This document shows positions 48,511-58,912 of a stretch of DNA of 64,000 nt, one piece after another. The stretch covers positions 5,085,501 to 5,149,500 of the forward strand of contig JAPFBL010000255.1 of NCBI GenBank assembly GCA_026182355.1, read 5' to 3'. The stretch is from Hermatobates lingyangjiaoensis. Its lineage: Eukaryota; Arthropoda; Insecta; Hemiptera; Hermatobatidae. The notes beneath the pieces are model-generated. The model was not told where the DNA came from. It made no database searches and worked only from the letters and a program-made list of their open reading frames with translations. Both the position numbers and the translations under genes were made by a program. Every line of letters begins with the position of its first letter. Positions within the stretch are counted from its first letter, which is position 1.

Positions 48511-49839
48511 ATGAGTAAATACCAGACTATAATAGATTGCACAGTTAATGAACTTCAACAGGAAACTTTCTATCCTGTGGCAATTTTAAAAGAGTACAAT
48601 TTAGAACTTCTACCAGGTTCCAAAATATAAAGTTATTTCGACACTAACCTTGTCCTTGCTAGAGGCTCTACTAATTGTGCTAAATGCAAAAGAGTAGAAC
48701 TTTGTACGAACATTGGATTACTCAGCACCGTGTAGTAGCCAAAGTTACTGCGAATTATTAAAACAGCTACTGACAATAACTTATCATTTCAAACAAACTG
48801 ACGCCTAGAGCAGTGTATGACTCGCTGAAGAGTACCTTGGTTATTAATATATAATATAACTTCTCTATGATTCATGGTCCATGATTGGCAATGTGAAAGT
48901 GGTGTTCGGACAATAATATCTCTTGGAGTATTTGTCGAACCATCATAGGAGGGTGATACACCCTAAATTGAGTTGTTAACTCTACATGACGTTTTGACAC
49001 AGGAAAATGGTAGGATTTTCAGGAAGACAAGACGAATCTAACTGTCTGAGACCTTACATGCATGTGTTTAGGTTGATGACCAGTGCTGGAGTTGTTCCCT
49101 TGGACCTGGTTAATCTAATCATTCAGTTATCAGTGATTCATAAGTTTAAAACAAATTGGTTTAATAAAATTAATACCCGAACAGATATGTGCAAAAACTG
49201 TTGTACAACAGTAAAAAGTAAACTTCAAAGGTAGCGATGTTGTATCAATTGTAATCTACCGGTGCTTGAAAACAAAAATTAATTAAATCTAATTATATTT
49301 ATATTATTTTGTTACACTTTTTAATTCTAATTGCAATGATTTTTTTGTAAAATAAATAAATAATGCCGACTAATAATCTTCCCCGACCACTCAGTATTAA
49401 TATACTTTTGAATAAACATTAAGGACAGTAACCAAGATAGTTAAAATTAATAACCAACAAAATAATATCAAGTTATTTATTCAATTAAAAATAAAGATTT
49501 TCACTTCATCAACCACGGAAAACATCCAATTATATCTTGAATATCATAATGGGTGCCAATGATTCTTTGCTGAATAACTTGTTTCAGCAACAATACGAAC
49601 ATTATACTCGAATTAATTTATTCTCACTTAATGAATTCTTTTTAATTAATTATAATTGTTAATAGGTGGATAATTTACACACAAACTTTACAGTGATAAA
49701 GCATTTCAAACTCACAGATAATCAGTTTAAAGAGTCCATTTGAATGTGGTTATATCCATTTCTTAAGTTCTAAGAATGTTGAATACATTCATCCAAATTA
49801 GAATCATGCTGTAGAACAATATGACATTGTTATTATTAC
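48511..49839. other. Unrecognised intergenic sequence
   Basis: 48,545-48,730 plus has a coding-like run (ETFYPVAILKEYNLELLPG, then CAKCKRVELC after stops) that I do not recognise. 49,007-49,234 has a 75-codon frame with CKNCC. The rest is AT-rich. Confidence 0.35.
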
Positions 49840-50290
49840 GGATTGCCTTTTATCGCAGTTGTACACACCTCTGTCATATTTTTTGTATTTTGATTTCCAT
49901 AATCGTTTCTTAAACCAACTTTAGATTTTCTTTAAAAAACTATATAATTATGAGGAGTAAAATTGTTCACTTCAATTGGCTTTAGGTATGATTTGCAAAA
50001 TATTTTTAATCTCTTACAGACGATTGCCTTGCATTAGCATATAATGTATTTGGAAGTGTTCATCTTTCCTAGACAGATGATGTTAATTTCAGCTAATTGT
50101 TAACTTAAGCAATAGTTAAGAGATCTACAGTTTAATACTCCAGATATATTTTTAAGTCCTTGCTTTGAAGGATTTATTGCTTTCTCTTCAGATTTAAATT
50201 TTAGTTGGAGTGAACTTTTTAGATTAAATGGGACCTGATTTTTCTAACCACCTTTTATCTGCTTCTTTCTTTATTAATTCATTAATTGCA
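49840..50290 (-). pseudogene. LINE (I/R1-like) C-terminal fragment, decayed
   Basis: The minus strand begins near 50,270 with NELIKKEADKRWLEKSG, the W-containing basic segment after RNase H. It runs through a scrambled zinc-knuckle (about 50,060-50,120) to KPIE-like residues and RLWKSKYKKYDRG, then NCDKRQSVII near 49,850. The same order is seen at 21,640-22,240. Frameshifts and stops throughout. Confidence 0.55.
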
Positions 50291-50338
50291 TTATAATGAA
50301 AACTGGGTGGCGGTGTGCTAATACACTCTGGATCACAG

Positions 50339-50472
50339 AAGATTTGTTTGGTTCCAACTGGTCAAGTTATAATCCCAGAAGTGCCACAAAACTTTTGGAT
50401 ATGAACCTGCCAGCCCCGTACATAGAGCCATTATCAAAAGTCATTAAAGAACGACTCAGAGAATCTGTGAAG
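50339..50472 (+). other. Exon-like segment with splice-type borders, unrecognised product
   Basis: A 134-bp open segment is preceded by 'tgctaat' and 'cacag' (a plausible branch point and 3' splice site) and followed by 'aag|gtgtaa' (a plausible 5' splice site). It encodes EDLFGSNWSSYNP, then ATKLLDMNLPAPYIEPL and IKERLRESVK without a stop. Base composition is less AT-rich than the flanks, and the ending falls on a codon boundary. The product family is unknown to me. It abuts a minus-strand LINE fossil, whose RNase H region would be expected here. The minus-strand translation has one stop and no clear RNase H motif, so an antisense artefact remains possible. Confidence 0.35.
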
Positions 50473-50689
50473 GTGTAAAACCGTTGAAATCATGAGATCA
50501 AACTTTTTAAAATTATTATACTTAATTGAAATTTATAACTAATAGCTAAAAACAGGTTGACAAACTTTTTTTATAAACATAATCTACAAAGAACATCAGA
50601 ATAATTGGGTTAAATTATAATAATCTGAGATACAAAAGAGAACTACAAAAGTATAGTAATAATAAAAAGAAACCAAAAGAGATCATTTA

Positions 50690-53312
50690 AAATTATGGGG
50701 ATAATTTACTAGTGTGTTTCCTTCTACGTTGATCGTCTTCCGAATCAATGTCCTTTGGGATTTCATCTGAATGCACGACATTTCATTCGTTATCTAACTG
50801 TGGATTATTTTCTTTAGTTGTATCAATTTCGAATGAATTCTTAAGAAAGTTATCATCTTCTTCTGTTAAATTTAACTCTATCCTAGACAATTCACCCGCG
50901 TTTTTATTCAAACAACCTTTTTTATATACTATTTCGTAATCATATTACTCTAGTTTTAAACTCCACCTTATGCATTTAGAATTGGGTTCTTTCAAGTTAA
51001 AGAACCATTGTGATTGCTTATGATCTGTAAATATTTTGAATCATTGCCCGAATAGATAGGGTCTGAAATACTTTACTGCTCATATTATTTTTAACAATTC
51101 TTTTTCTATTGTAGCAAGATTAGACCCGAAGAATTAAAGGTTCTGCTTGCGTAAGCTATCGGTTACTCTGCACCATCTTTAAGCTAGCTTAGCACAACTC
51201 CTAATGCTAGCTACTAGTTTTTATTATTGAAAGGTTTTTAAATTTATTTTTTTAATTAATAAATTGTTATACGTGTTAAAACTACTTAGATATTTCTCGT
51301 CTTCAATATTAATTTTTCTAACTTTCTTGAAACATTTCGTCATTGGTTTAGTTTAAGAAGCAAGATCTTTAATAAATTTTCGATACCATAAGAGCAAGTC
51401 TAAGAATCTTTTTATTTGTTTTTGGGTCTTAGTTAAAGGGTAATTTTAAATTGATTTAATTTTATCTGGGTTAGGTTTTATGCCGTCTGGGATTTTAATA
51501 TGACCCAGACGGCATAATATTTAAGACATTTAAATATTTCTTTTTTAAGGAATTCTGTTTTATCAATTTTTATTTTAAAAAATTTGCTTGTCTTAACCGT
51601 TCAAACCCTACTATTAATTTTTCGATGTGCTCTTTAAGCCAGTAGTGAAAACAATTATATCCTCTGGGTATACCATGCAAGGTACTGCTTGCTATTAGTA
51701 TATTATTCATTACTCTTTGGCTATTTTCTTAAACCAAAGGCATTCTAACAAATTTAAAATGACTGTTTTCTGTTCTAAATGCTGTTTTCTGTGTGCTTTC
51801 TTTTTTCAATTTAATTTGATGGAAACCAGAGGATAAATTAATTGTTGTAAAGTATTGGTACTTACCTAGTTTGTCTAATTAATCTGTGATATTTAGAATG
51901 GCGTAACTATCATCAAGTGTTTTTTCACTAAGTTTCTGGTAGTCTAATACAAATCACACTTTTTGCTTTCCCGAAGCATCTACTTTTTTTGGTACCATCA
52001 AAAGTGGCGAATTCCAAGGGGAATGCAAAGGTCTGATTATGTTTTGACTTAACATTTCTTCGATTTGTTTTTCTAATTCTCGTTTGTGTATTTCTGGATA
52101 CCTGCATGATTTTCTGTATATCGGAATTTCGTCTGTAGTCGTTCTTATGGTGTGTTTAGTTTCGTTTGTGAAGGTTAATGATTCGTTAGTGACATGAAAT
52201 ATCTCTAAATATTGTTTAATTAAATTTGCATTGATTATTTTTCCTCTGTATTCATCTGTTCTGTTCTAATTAGGAAAAGATCAAAATTAGTGTTTTTATT
52301 ATTTAGAAAATTCATATTTCTTGGCATATTCAATTGACTTAGTATGAAAGGGTTTATTTGTTGAAGTGTCTTTGCATTTTTACTAAGATTTCTAATTATG
52401 CAGTAGATTCTTTGATTTTTTGCTTCCACTATTTCTTCCGGAATTTCTAAGGAGTTGAATTCATTTCAGGCAAATGAACATTTCCGTTTTTAATATTCTT
52501 TACTTTTGCCTTAATTATTTGTTCGGTTCCTGGAGGTATCACAATGCGTTTCTCTATGACTGCTTTCTTTTCTATGTGTTCTGAGACCTGATTTTTATGC
52601 TTTCTGTCAAGGGTTCTAAATAGTATAAGAATTTTTTGTATTGGAGCTATTAACATATTGTTGATTAAGTAAATGTGTGCTTCTAATAATTTAAAATTGT
52701 CTAATCCTATTAGACCGTCAAAAAAAGTGTAACCATTTGAGTATTAATTCCTTTCCGTCAAATATGTTTGTTCTTGGAAGTGAAATACTATATTTTTGTG
52801 TTGATCAAACTGAAGAGAGATTATCTGACATGGGTATTTTTATATTAATTTCGAAAAATATGTTCATGCAACTTTGTCTGCAAAAAATGATTTATAACTA
52901 TCAGTATCTATCACTATTTTTAAGTTGGTTCCTGGCATTATGAAATATGGGAGAATACTAAACTCATTATTTAGGTGCATTAATTATGATTCTATTCCTA
53001 GGCAGTTTTTACTAAAGTTACTTTTATCTATTACATATGTTTCTTTGTGATGGCGGGTAAGGTTTTCATGTTAATTGTCATTGGTGTTCGTTTTCATATT
53101 GTCTAGGGTATAAATTTGGTTTCATTGTTTAAAGAACTTGTTGTTGTAGGTAGTGTTACTTGTCGATTTAGATATTGGTGTTGGTTCGTATGGTATCTCT
53201 GAGTTTCTGAGGTTTTTGTTTGTCCAATCAATCCAAAACACATCATACGAAAGTGTTTGGTATGATGGTTTCCTAACATGTTGTACGTTAAAAAAATTTT
53301 GTTCTGCAACAA
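50690..53312 (-). pseudogene. Ty3/Gypsy retrotransposon pol remnant (protease, RT, RNase H)
   Basis: Order on the minus strand: possible gag/PR leader (53,312-53,100); protease with IVIDTDSYKSF where DTGS is usual (about 52,900) and GLIGLDNFKLL (about 52,690); linker IPPGTEQIIKAKVKN and NINPFILSQLN-type residues; RT from RYPEIHKRELEKQIEEML (about 52,100), HSPWNSPLLMVPKK, LDYQKLSEKTLDD, then YPED where YLDD is expected (about 51,665); connection NPDKIKSI ... RFLDLLLWYRKFIKDLA (about 51,350); RNase H ATIEKELL, FTDHK, and NAGELSR where NADALSR is expected (about 50,880). Stops and frameshifts are frequent and catalytic residues are lost. No integrase or LTRs were recognised. Confidence 0.9.
51478..51517. 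repeat. Perfect 14-bp hairpin in the gypsy fossil
   Basis: 'ttatgccgtctggg', a 12-base loop, then the exact reverse complement. It lies where the 'LGHiit.dGikp' coding segment is expected and probably arose by a short inverted duplication. Confidence 0.9.
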
Positions 53313-53459
53313 ATTGTCTTTTCGGGTATGATTTGTTAAAGAAGTGTTCTATGATTCATATTAAATGATTACTAAATAAAACCTACAAAATGTTTTCTTA
53401 AAAGTAAGTATGTTTTCGTTCATGGAGCTGTAGACAATGAAACCCAATCTAGATGTTTG

Positions 53460-53497
53460 AATCAAATATAGGATATCCTAGCATCCTATATTTGATT
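53460..53497. repeat. 15-bp perfect hairpin
   Basis: 'aatcaaatataggat', an 8-base loop, and its exact reverse complement. No terminator-like or other role is suggested. Confidence 0.9.
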
Positions 53498-53812
53498 GGC
53501 TATTGTGGTGATGTTTCACAGAATTTTATTGCCCTAATAAATATTCCACAATGACTGCCACGTAACGTCATCTGGCTGATGAATGTCCTTCAGCCTTGTT
53601 TGGCATTAAGATTTATGTATTTTCGTTTTAAATAAACTTCGCCCTTTATAAATTAAGTAGGTGACAATATTCTTCTTTATTGCCCTATTTTATGATCATT
53701 GTTAGAAGACTATATTTCAAACAAGTTATTATCCCTTAAATAATAAGACAAAAACATTATTATTAATATGAAGAGCACAGAAAAACAAAATATTCTTTCA
53801 CACACACACACA

Positions 53813-53815
<3 letters not shown>

Positions 53816-53850
<35 letters not shown>
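53816..53850. repeat. (TA)n microsatellite next to a short (CA)n
   Basis: (CA)n at about 53,799-53,813 passes into (TA)n, which forms the left border of the family E element. Confidence 0.9.
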
Positions 53851-53851
<1 letters not shown>

Positions 53852-54530
53852 TTAAATAACTTGCCTACTTTAAGCCTTGTATGTTTCTTACATACCTTCT
53901 CAAGTTTTCTGACATATTTCTTCCATCTTTCCGGGACCATATAAATCAACTCACCCAATGATTTTTTTTTTCGTATTTACATTGGGTCCGACGTTTCGGT
54001 CTACACTGACCATTATCAAGGAATTCTGACCATTATCAAGGAATTCTTTTTACAATATTTTTACAATTCTTAATACAATGCTTATTTACACTAACATCAC
54101 TTAAGTTAACTTATGTATGTTAACTTACTAACTTACGAACTAACATCTTACTAACATGAGAAGGTATGTAGTAAACATACAAGGCTCAAAGTAGGCAAGT
54201 TATTTAATGATATATGTTTAAAAGAAGGTCTGGTCCCAAAGTATACCTAAGTGATGTTAGTGTAAATAAGCATTGTATGAAGAATTGTAAAAATATTGTA
54301 AAAAGAATTCCTTGATAATGGTCAGTGTTGACCGAAATGTCGAACCCAATGTAAATACGGAAAATAAAAACAAATCATTCCGTGAGTTGATTCATATGGT
54401 ACCGGAAAGATGGAAGAATTATGTCAGAAAACTTGAGAAGGTATAAGAAACATACAAGGCTTAAAGTAGGCAAGTTATTTAATGATATATGTTGAAAAGA
54501 AGATCTGCTCCCATATATATATATATATAT
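53851..54530. mobile_element. TA-flanked inverted-repeat element, family E copy 2
   Basis: Arms about 53,851-54,103 and 54,248-54,486 are reverse complements. The spacer (54,160-54,247) holds a third, partial copy in the orientation of the right arm. The left arm has a 20-bp tandem duplication of 'gaattccttgataatggtca' (seen on the minus strand) that the right arm lacks. Motifs: minus 53,988-54,025 with CCGAAACGTCGG, and plus 54,306-54,343 mutated to CCGAAATGTCGA. The left arm translates on the minus strand to VPERWKKYVRKLEKVCKK. (TA)n lies at both ends (right end about 54,514-54,530). Confidence 0.8.
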
Positions 54531-54564
54531 TCATCATGATTTGTTTTCTTGACCCAATACTTAT

Positions 54565-55329
54565 ATGATGTAATTTTCTTGAGGTTTGAGGTCCAATGAT
54601 TGAAACTAGTCCATTTGCCGACGTTTCGACATATATTTATGTCATCTTCAGGGCTACAACATGATTGTTTTACAATTAGCACTACTATTACTACTATTTG
54701 GTAATTTATTACATTTTAATATGTTCGGTAACAAAGAGGAATTTTTTGATAAAACAGTTATTACGACTATGGATTATTTTGTTATACATTAACATAAGGA
54801 TATTGTTATAATTATTCTGTTGCTTTAGAATTATTGCATAAGTATAGAGATCACTATTTGATTACCTTGGAAATCTGTTTATGTTGCAGCATTCTTCTTT
54901 AATACTGTTTCATGATGGTTACTATTTGTTTTCTGGGACAGAACATAACCGTAAAGAAACCTCCCAGAAAACAAATAGTAACCATCATGAAACAGTATTA
55001 AAGAAGAATGCTGCAACATAAACAGATTTCCAAGGTAATCAAATAGTGATCTCTATACTTATGCAATAATTCTAAAGCAATAGAATAATTATAACAATAT
55101 CCTTATGTTAATGTATAACAAAATAATCCATAGTCGTAATAACTGTTTTATCAAAAAATTCCTCTTTGTTACCGAACATATTAAAATGTAATAAATTACC
55201 AAATAGTAGTAATAGTAGTGCTAATTGTAAAACAATCATTTTGTAGCCCTGAAGATGACATAAATATATGTCAAAACGTCGGCAAATGGACTAGTTTTAA
55301 TCATTGGACCTCAAACCTCAAGAAAATTA

Positions 55330-55335
<6 letters not shown>
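54565..55335. mobile_element. TA-flanked inverted-repeat element, family F
   Basis: Arms 54,565-54,938 and 54,962-55,335 (374 bp each) are near-identical reverse complements around a 23-base spacer. Motif: minus 54,617-54,653, CCTGAAGATGACATA, loop, TATGTCGAAACGTCGG; plus 55,247-55,283, same but AAAACG. The right border is a long (TA)n at 55,335-55,380. The minus-strand PLE reading frame lies just beyond that tract, so this pair may be the 3' part of that PLE. Confidence 0.85.

Positions 55336-55388
<53 letters not shown>
55335..55388. repeat. (TA)n microsatellite
   Basis: Alternating TA with one G, between the family F inverted repeat and the PLE coding remnant. Confidence 0.95.
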
Positions 55389-55389
<1 letters not shown>

Positions 55390-55399
55390 TCTTCATTGA

Positions 55400-56160
55400 C
55401 TAACCTTTTACTATCCTATTCTGAGTATTTGAAACCTTAATCCCACTATTAAAGTTCTTACAACCCGTCACTATGTGGAAGTCACGATTCTGGATGTTAA
55501 TGTTTGGGTTCTGTTCTTTAATATAGAGAGTTTTAAAATTGATAATTTTTTGGGGTCACTGAAATATGTAACTGTGGCTCCTTCTGTCAGTATTTTTCAC
55601 CTTATTTTCATCCAATGGTAATTTTCAGTATGTTTTTTAAAAGCATCGACAGTTAGATGGACAGTTAAACGCCTTAATAGCTTTTTTCTTATCAGTCGCA
55701 ATGTTCCTCGACATGTAGCACAGTTCCTAGATTGGTATGTGTGTTTTGTATATTGGATGACAACTTGAAAGCTCTGTGGTATCATCACTGCCTATGGAAT
55801 ATGAGATTTGATATAAGATTGGGGTAGAACTATTTTGTCCTCCTCATTAGTAGGTATGACATTATTTAATACTTTATTCCTGAAGGCTTGCTCATCTTGC
55901 TTATATGCACTATTCATATATCCTCGGTAGTAAAAGATGAATAAGCTTACCTGAAATAGTAGTTTCATTGCTTGTGTTGAACCATTTCTCAAGAAATGTT
56001 TTAATAACATTAGAGACTTCTTTCTTTGTATAGACATTAATAATAAGAACTTGTGTAGATATCACAAGTTCACGGTGGAATACACTCCAATTTCTACAGT
56101 AAGTAAATTCATTATTAATATATGTGTTACTGGCAAAGTATGAAAAAGACATCCTCATGA
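55400..56160 (-). pseudogene. Penelope-like element ORF remnant (RT-to-GIY-YIG connector and GIY-YIG C-terminus)
   Basis: PLEs encode a reverse transcriptase fused to a GIY-YIG endonuclease. From about 56,080 the minus strand reads FHRELVISTQVLIINVYTKK and EVSNVIKTFLEKW, fitting the '..L..I...l..NgYp...i...i.....' thumb region. Next come FRNKVLNNVIPTNEEDKIVL (about 55,880-55,820), the connector preceding GIY-YIG, a scrambled endonuclease with HTENYHWMKI, and lastly KTLYIKEQNPNINIQNRD (55,534-55,475), the characteristic PLE terminus. Frameshifts separate these blocks, and the RT palm is absent or lies beyond 56,160 in unrecognisable form. Confidence 0.7.
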
Positions 56161-56499
56161 GATTATCATGTATATGATGTGCATTTCACGAAAATAAAAA
56201 ACGTTTCTTAGAAAAATAATGAGAATGTCATTGAAAAAAATTATTCAATATACATAAAGAAAAATGAAAGTTGTAAAACATAATTTACGCCTTTCTAACT
56301 AAAGGAAAAGAAATTGTTATATTAAAAATAAGAAATTAATCTACTTGTTGCACAACGTAGGCTTGAATATCATTTTCAATCAAATTTCATGACTTTTTTC
56401 ACTCAAAGGTGAGTGGCAAATTCTGAGCTTGAGACGCCGGTAAAAGTCACGTGCCATGCCATGTGATATTAGAAACGAATCGAAGATGTATTTTATACT

Positions 56500-56506
56500 T
56501 TGCAAC

Positions 56507-56539
<33 letters not shown>

Positions 56540-57020
56540 ATATATATATGTAATATTATACATATATGTGCTATATATGTGCTATATATATGTATATAAC
56601 ATATATATATATGTTATATACATGCAGTGCATGTATATTACATTTTGTAAGTGTAAAATCATATCTGCATATATCGTATATATGTGAATATATGATTTTA
56701 TTTGAAATAAAAACTCATTATTACATTTAATATCTACATAATTCTCGCTATTAATATAAGTAATCATATATTCAAAAACTGAAGGTAATATGCACCTGTT
56801 AATTCAAAACTGAATACACTAAAGTTCAAAATGTATTAAACCTGTCAGTAAAAATTACAAACAAATACGATGAAGAAGTAAATCTTTATCATTTGGCATT
56901 TCATAGGACGCTGAGGAAACGTGTGAAATATAAATTGTTTCATATATTCCAGCTACTTTTAGGTATTGTTTACATGGGCATTCTATATTTATATAATATA
57001 TATATATATATATATTTGTG
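56500..57020. repeat. TA-rich microsatellite region
   Basis: Interrupted (TA)n with 'tatgtgctatat' variants at 56,506-56,640 and a second (TA)n at about 56,994-57,015. Apparent frames here are just translated microsatellite. Confidence 0.9.
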
Positions 57021-57229
57021 AAAGTTTGCGGAATGGACTCTTTCCCAATATGTTGTTGACAAATATCCTGTTTTATAGTATTCTAGTCTAATAGTTCATA
57101 TCTATTATTTTCAAGAACTTCAGGTTATCAGCTGTAATTGTTCTAAATTATACTGAAAAGACACCTTTAAATTTGATTTGAGTATGTAAAACTAGCTATG
57201 TTTCCTACACTTAGTCTAAAAGAAAATGT

Positions 57230-57550
57230 AAGGGCTCAGCCTAACTTTTAAGAGAAAAAAAATTACAATGAAATGTACCTGCCTTCGAATAAGAAACACA
57301 TGTACCCTATACCCCCACCCATGTCCATTCCATTACCAGTCAGTCTTATTCAGAGGCACTCATCCTTAGGTTCGTACTTTCCGCCTTATTTTATTTTATA
57401 TTAATTTTTGTACTTATTTACTTTGTTCTATAGATAACTCTCTGGTGTCATTGTATTTTTTAGTTAATTCCTGAGGAAGAACACTACGTGTTCGAAACGC
57501 GTTGTTTATATCATTAAATTTTTATATGTGGAGACCATTTCATTAGATTT
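57230..57550 (+). mobile_element. Single-arm family B PLE-like fragment
   Basis: The motif CCTGAGGAAGAACACTACG, then TGTTCGAAACGCGTTG (57,470-57,504), is followed by 'tatgtggagaccatttcatt', matching the right arm at 48,423-48,510 ('tgtgtggagacttaatcc'). No inverted partner or (TA)n was seen. Confidence 0.55.
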
Positions 57551-57769
57551 TTACCCTACAATAAAACTAGCTAATTACAAATATATTTCTCTTCAGTATA
57601 CATTTACAACAACCTTATAACAGAGTACATTACGTAGGAAGAAGATAACACTCACTCAGTGTAAATTGGATTATTATGACTTTTTACAAATGGAAAGAAA
57701 ACGAATTTTTAAAAAAATCATTAAAACAAATTATATTAAAACATCTTATCTTTTTTCTGACATTATCAG

Positions 57770-58200
57770 AAAAAATAGTAATATTTTCAAGTTTTTAATG
57801 GGAAACTTTGTCTTAAATCTGCAATGTAGAACGAGGTCAGATAAACTATGCAAGTGATCTACTGGTTATTGGAACAAAGGGATGTTCTCCTGTAAGAGTA
57901 ATATCGTAATACGAAATCTACACTTTCAATTTTCAAAATTGTTATTACTGCTGTAGTTATACTAGAGATATTATAGGAATCAGTGGTGTGATATACAAAA
58001 ATAAGCGTGTATATTGATAAGTGGATCAATCACTATCTGTACAACTTCCAGGAATGAAAGAGTAATAAACATCTCCCACTTAGACATTTATATTATTCTT
58101 AAATGGGACCTGATATATTATATACCGAAGAATTTTGATATTATGTTTACTTATAGTAAAGCTGAGTGTAGGCCACTCCAGATTTTTAATTTAGGTTAAA
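57770..58200 (-). repeat. Dispersed repeat R2, copy 2
   Basis: Reverse complement of 24,230-24,660, with the same landmarks in the same order. The frames found inside it are not conserved in the other copy. Confidence 0.75.
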
Positions 58201-58912
58201 ATTTTTTCTGACCTCGTTGAATTGATTGTTTTATTCATTCATTTTTCATTTTTGTATATAGTGTATATCACGTATTTTTATCTAATTCTATGAGTAATGT
58301 TACGGTTTATAAACGGAAGTTTTATAATTTTGTGGATGTTCTTAATTATGTTTTAATTAATTGTAATTGAATGTTATTTTGGTCATATTTTACCTAAATT
58401 AATAAAGATTGTAAATAATTACAGAGATATACAAAATGAACAGAATGAAATTCAGTCTAAAATATTTTTTAAAAAAAAAACTTTAAAAAAACTTTGAAAA
58501 ACTTATTTAGTAGTATGCCTTGTACTAGTCTTTTCCTAGTTTAATTGAATTTTAGCATAGTTCCTAACAATATGGAAATGAGAAAACTGGCATACCAGTA
58601 TCTGAAAGAAAAGAAACAGTTATTTTTCGACTGGGGACAAGACGAAGTGGACTGCTAGTAGTATATATTCATCCGGTCCAAAAGTTTAAATAAGAGAAAA
58701 ACTGACTCAATATCTTATGTTTCTGAAGTTTTTCAATGTTTTTTCTGATTAATAATTTATATTCATTCTAAATATTTCACTGAACAAAATTAAAGCTAAC
58801 TTGTAACATGAATCAGCATAATTTATTCATTGATAGACTTATGTAATATGCTAATTAGAATTATTGTTAGTAACAGTATCGGTAAAAGTGTTAGTTATAG
58901 AAGCATTAATGA

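Noticed and set aside
54617..55283. Calling the recurrent motif a canonical hammerhead ribozyme
   Set aside because: CTGANGA and GAAA are present, but the paired stem between them starts one nucleotide out of the canonical register and I could not place a convincing stem III with the cleavage site. It is kept as a hypothesis only.
53710..56767. Small proteins with runs of YIYIYI or CVCVCV (for example 53,710-53,958, 56,451-56,687)
   Set aside because: These runs are translated TA and CA microsatellites. Only the non-repetitive family E part of the first one is considered meaningful.
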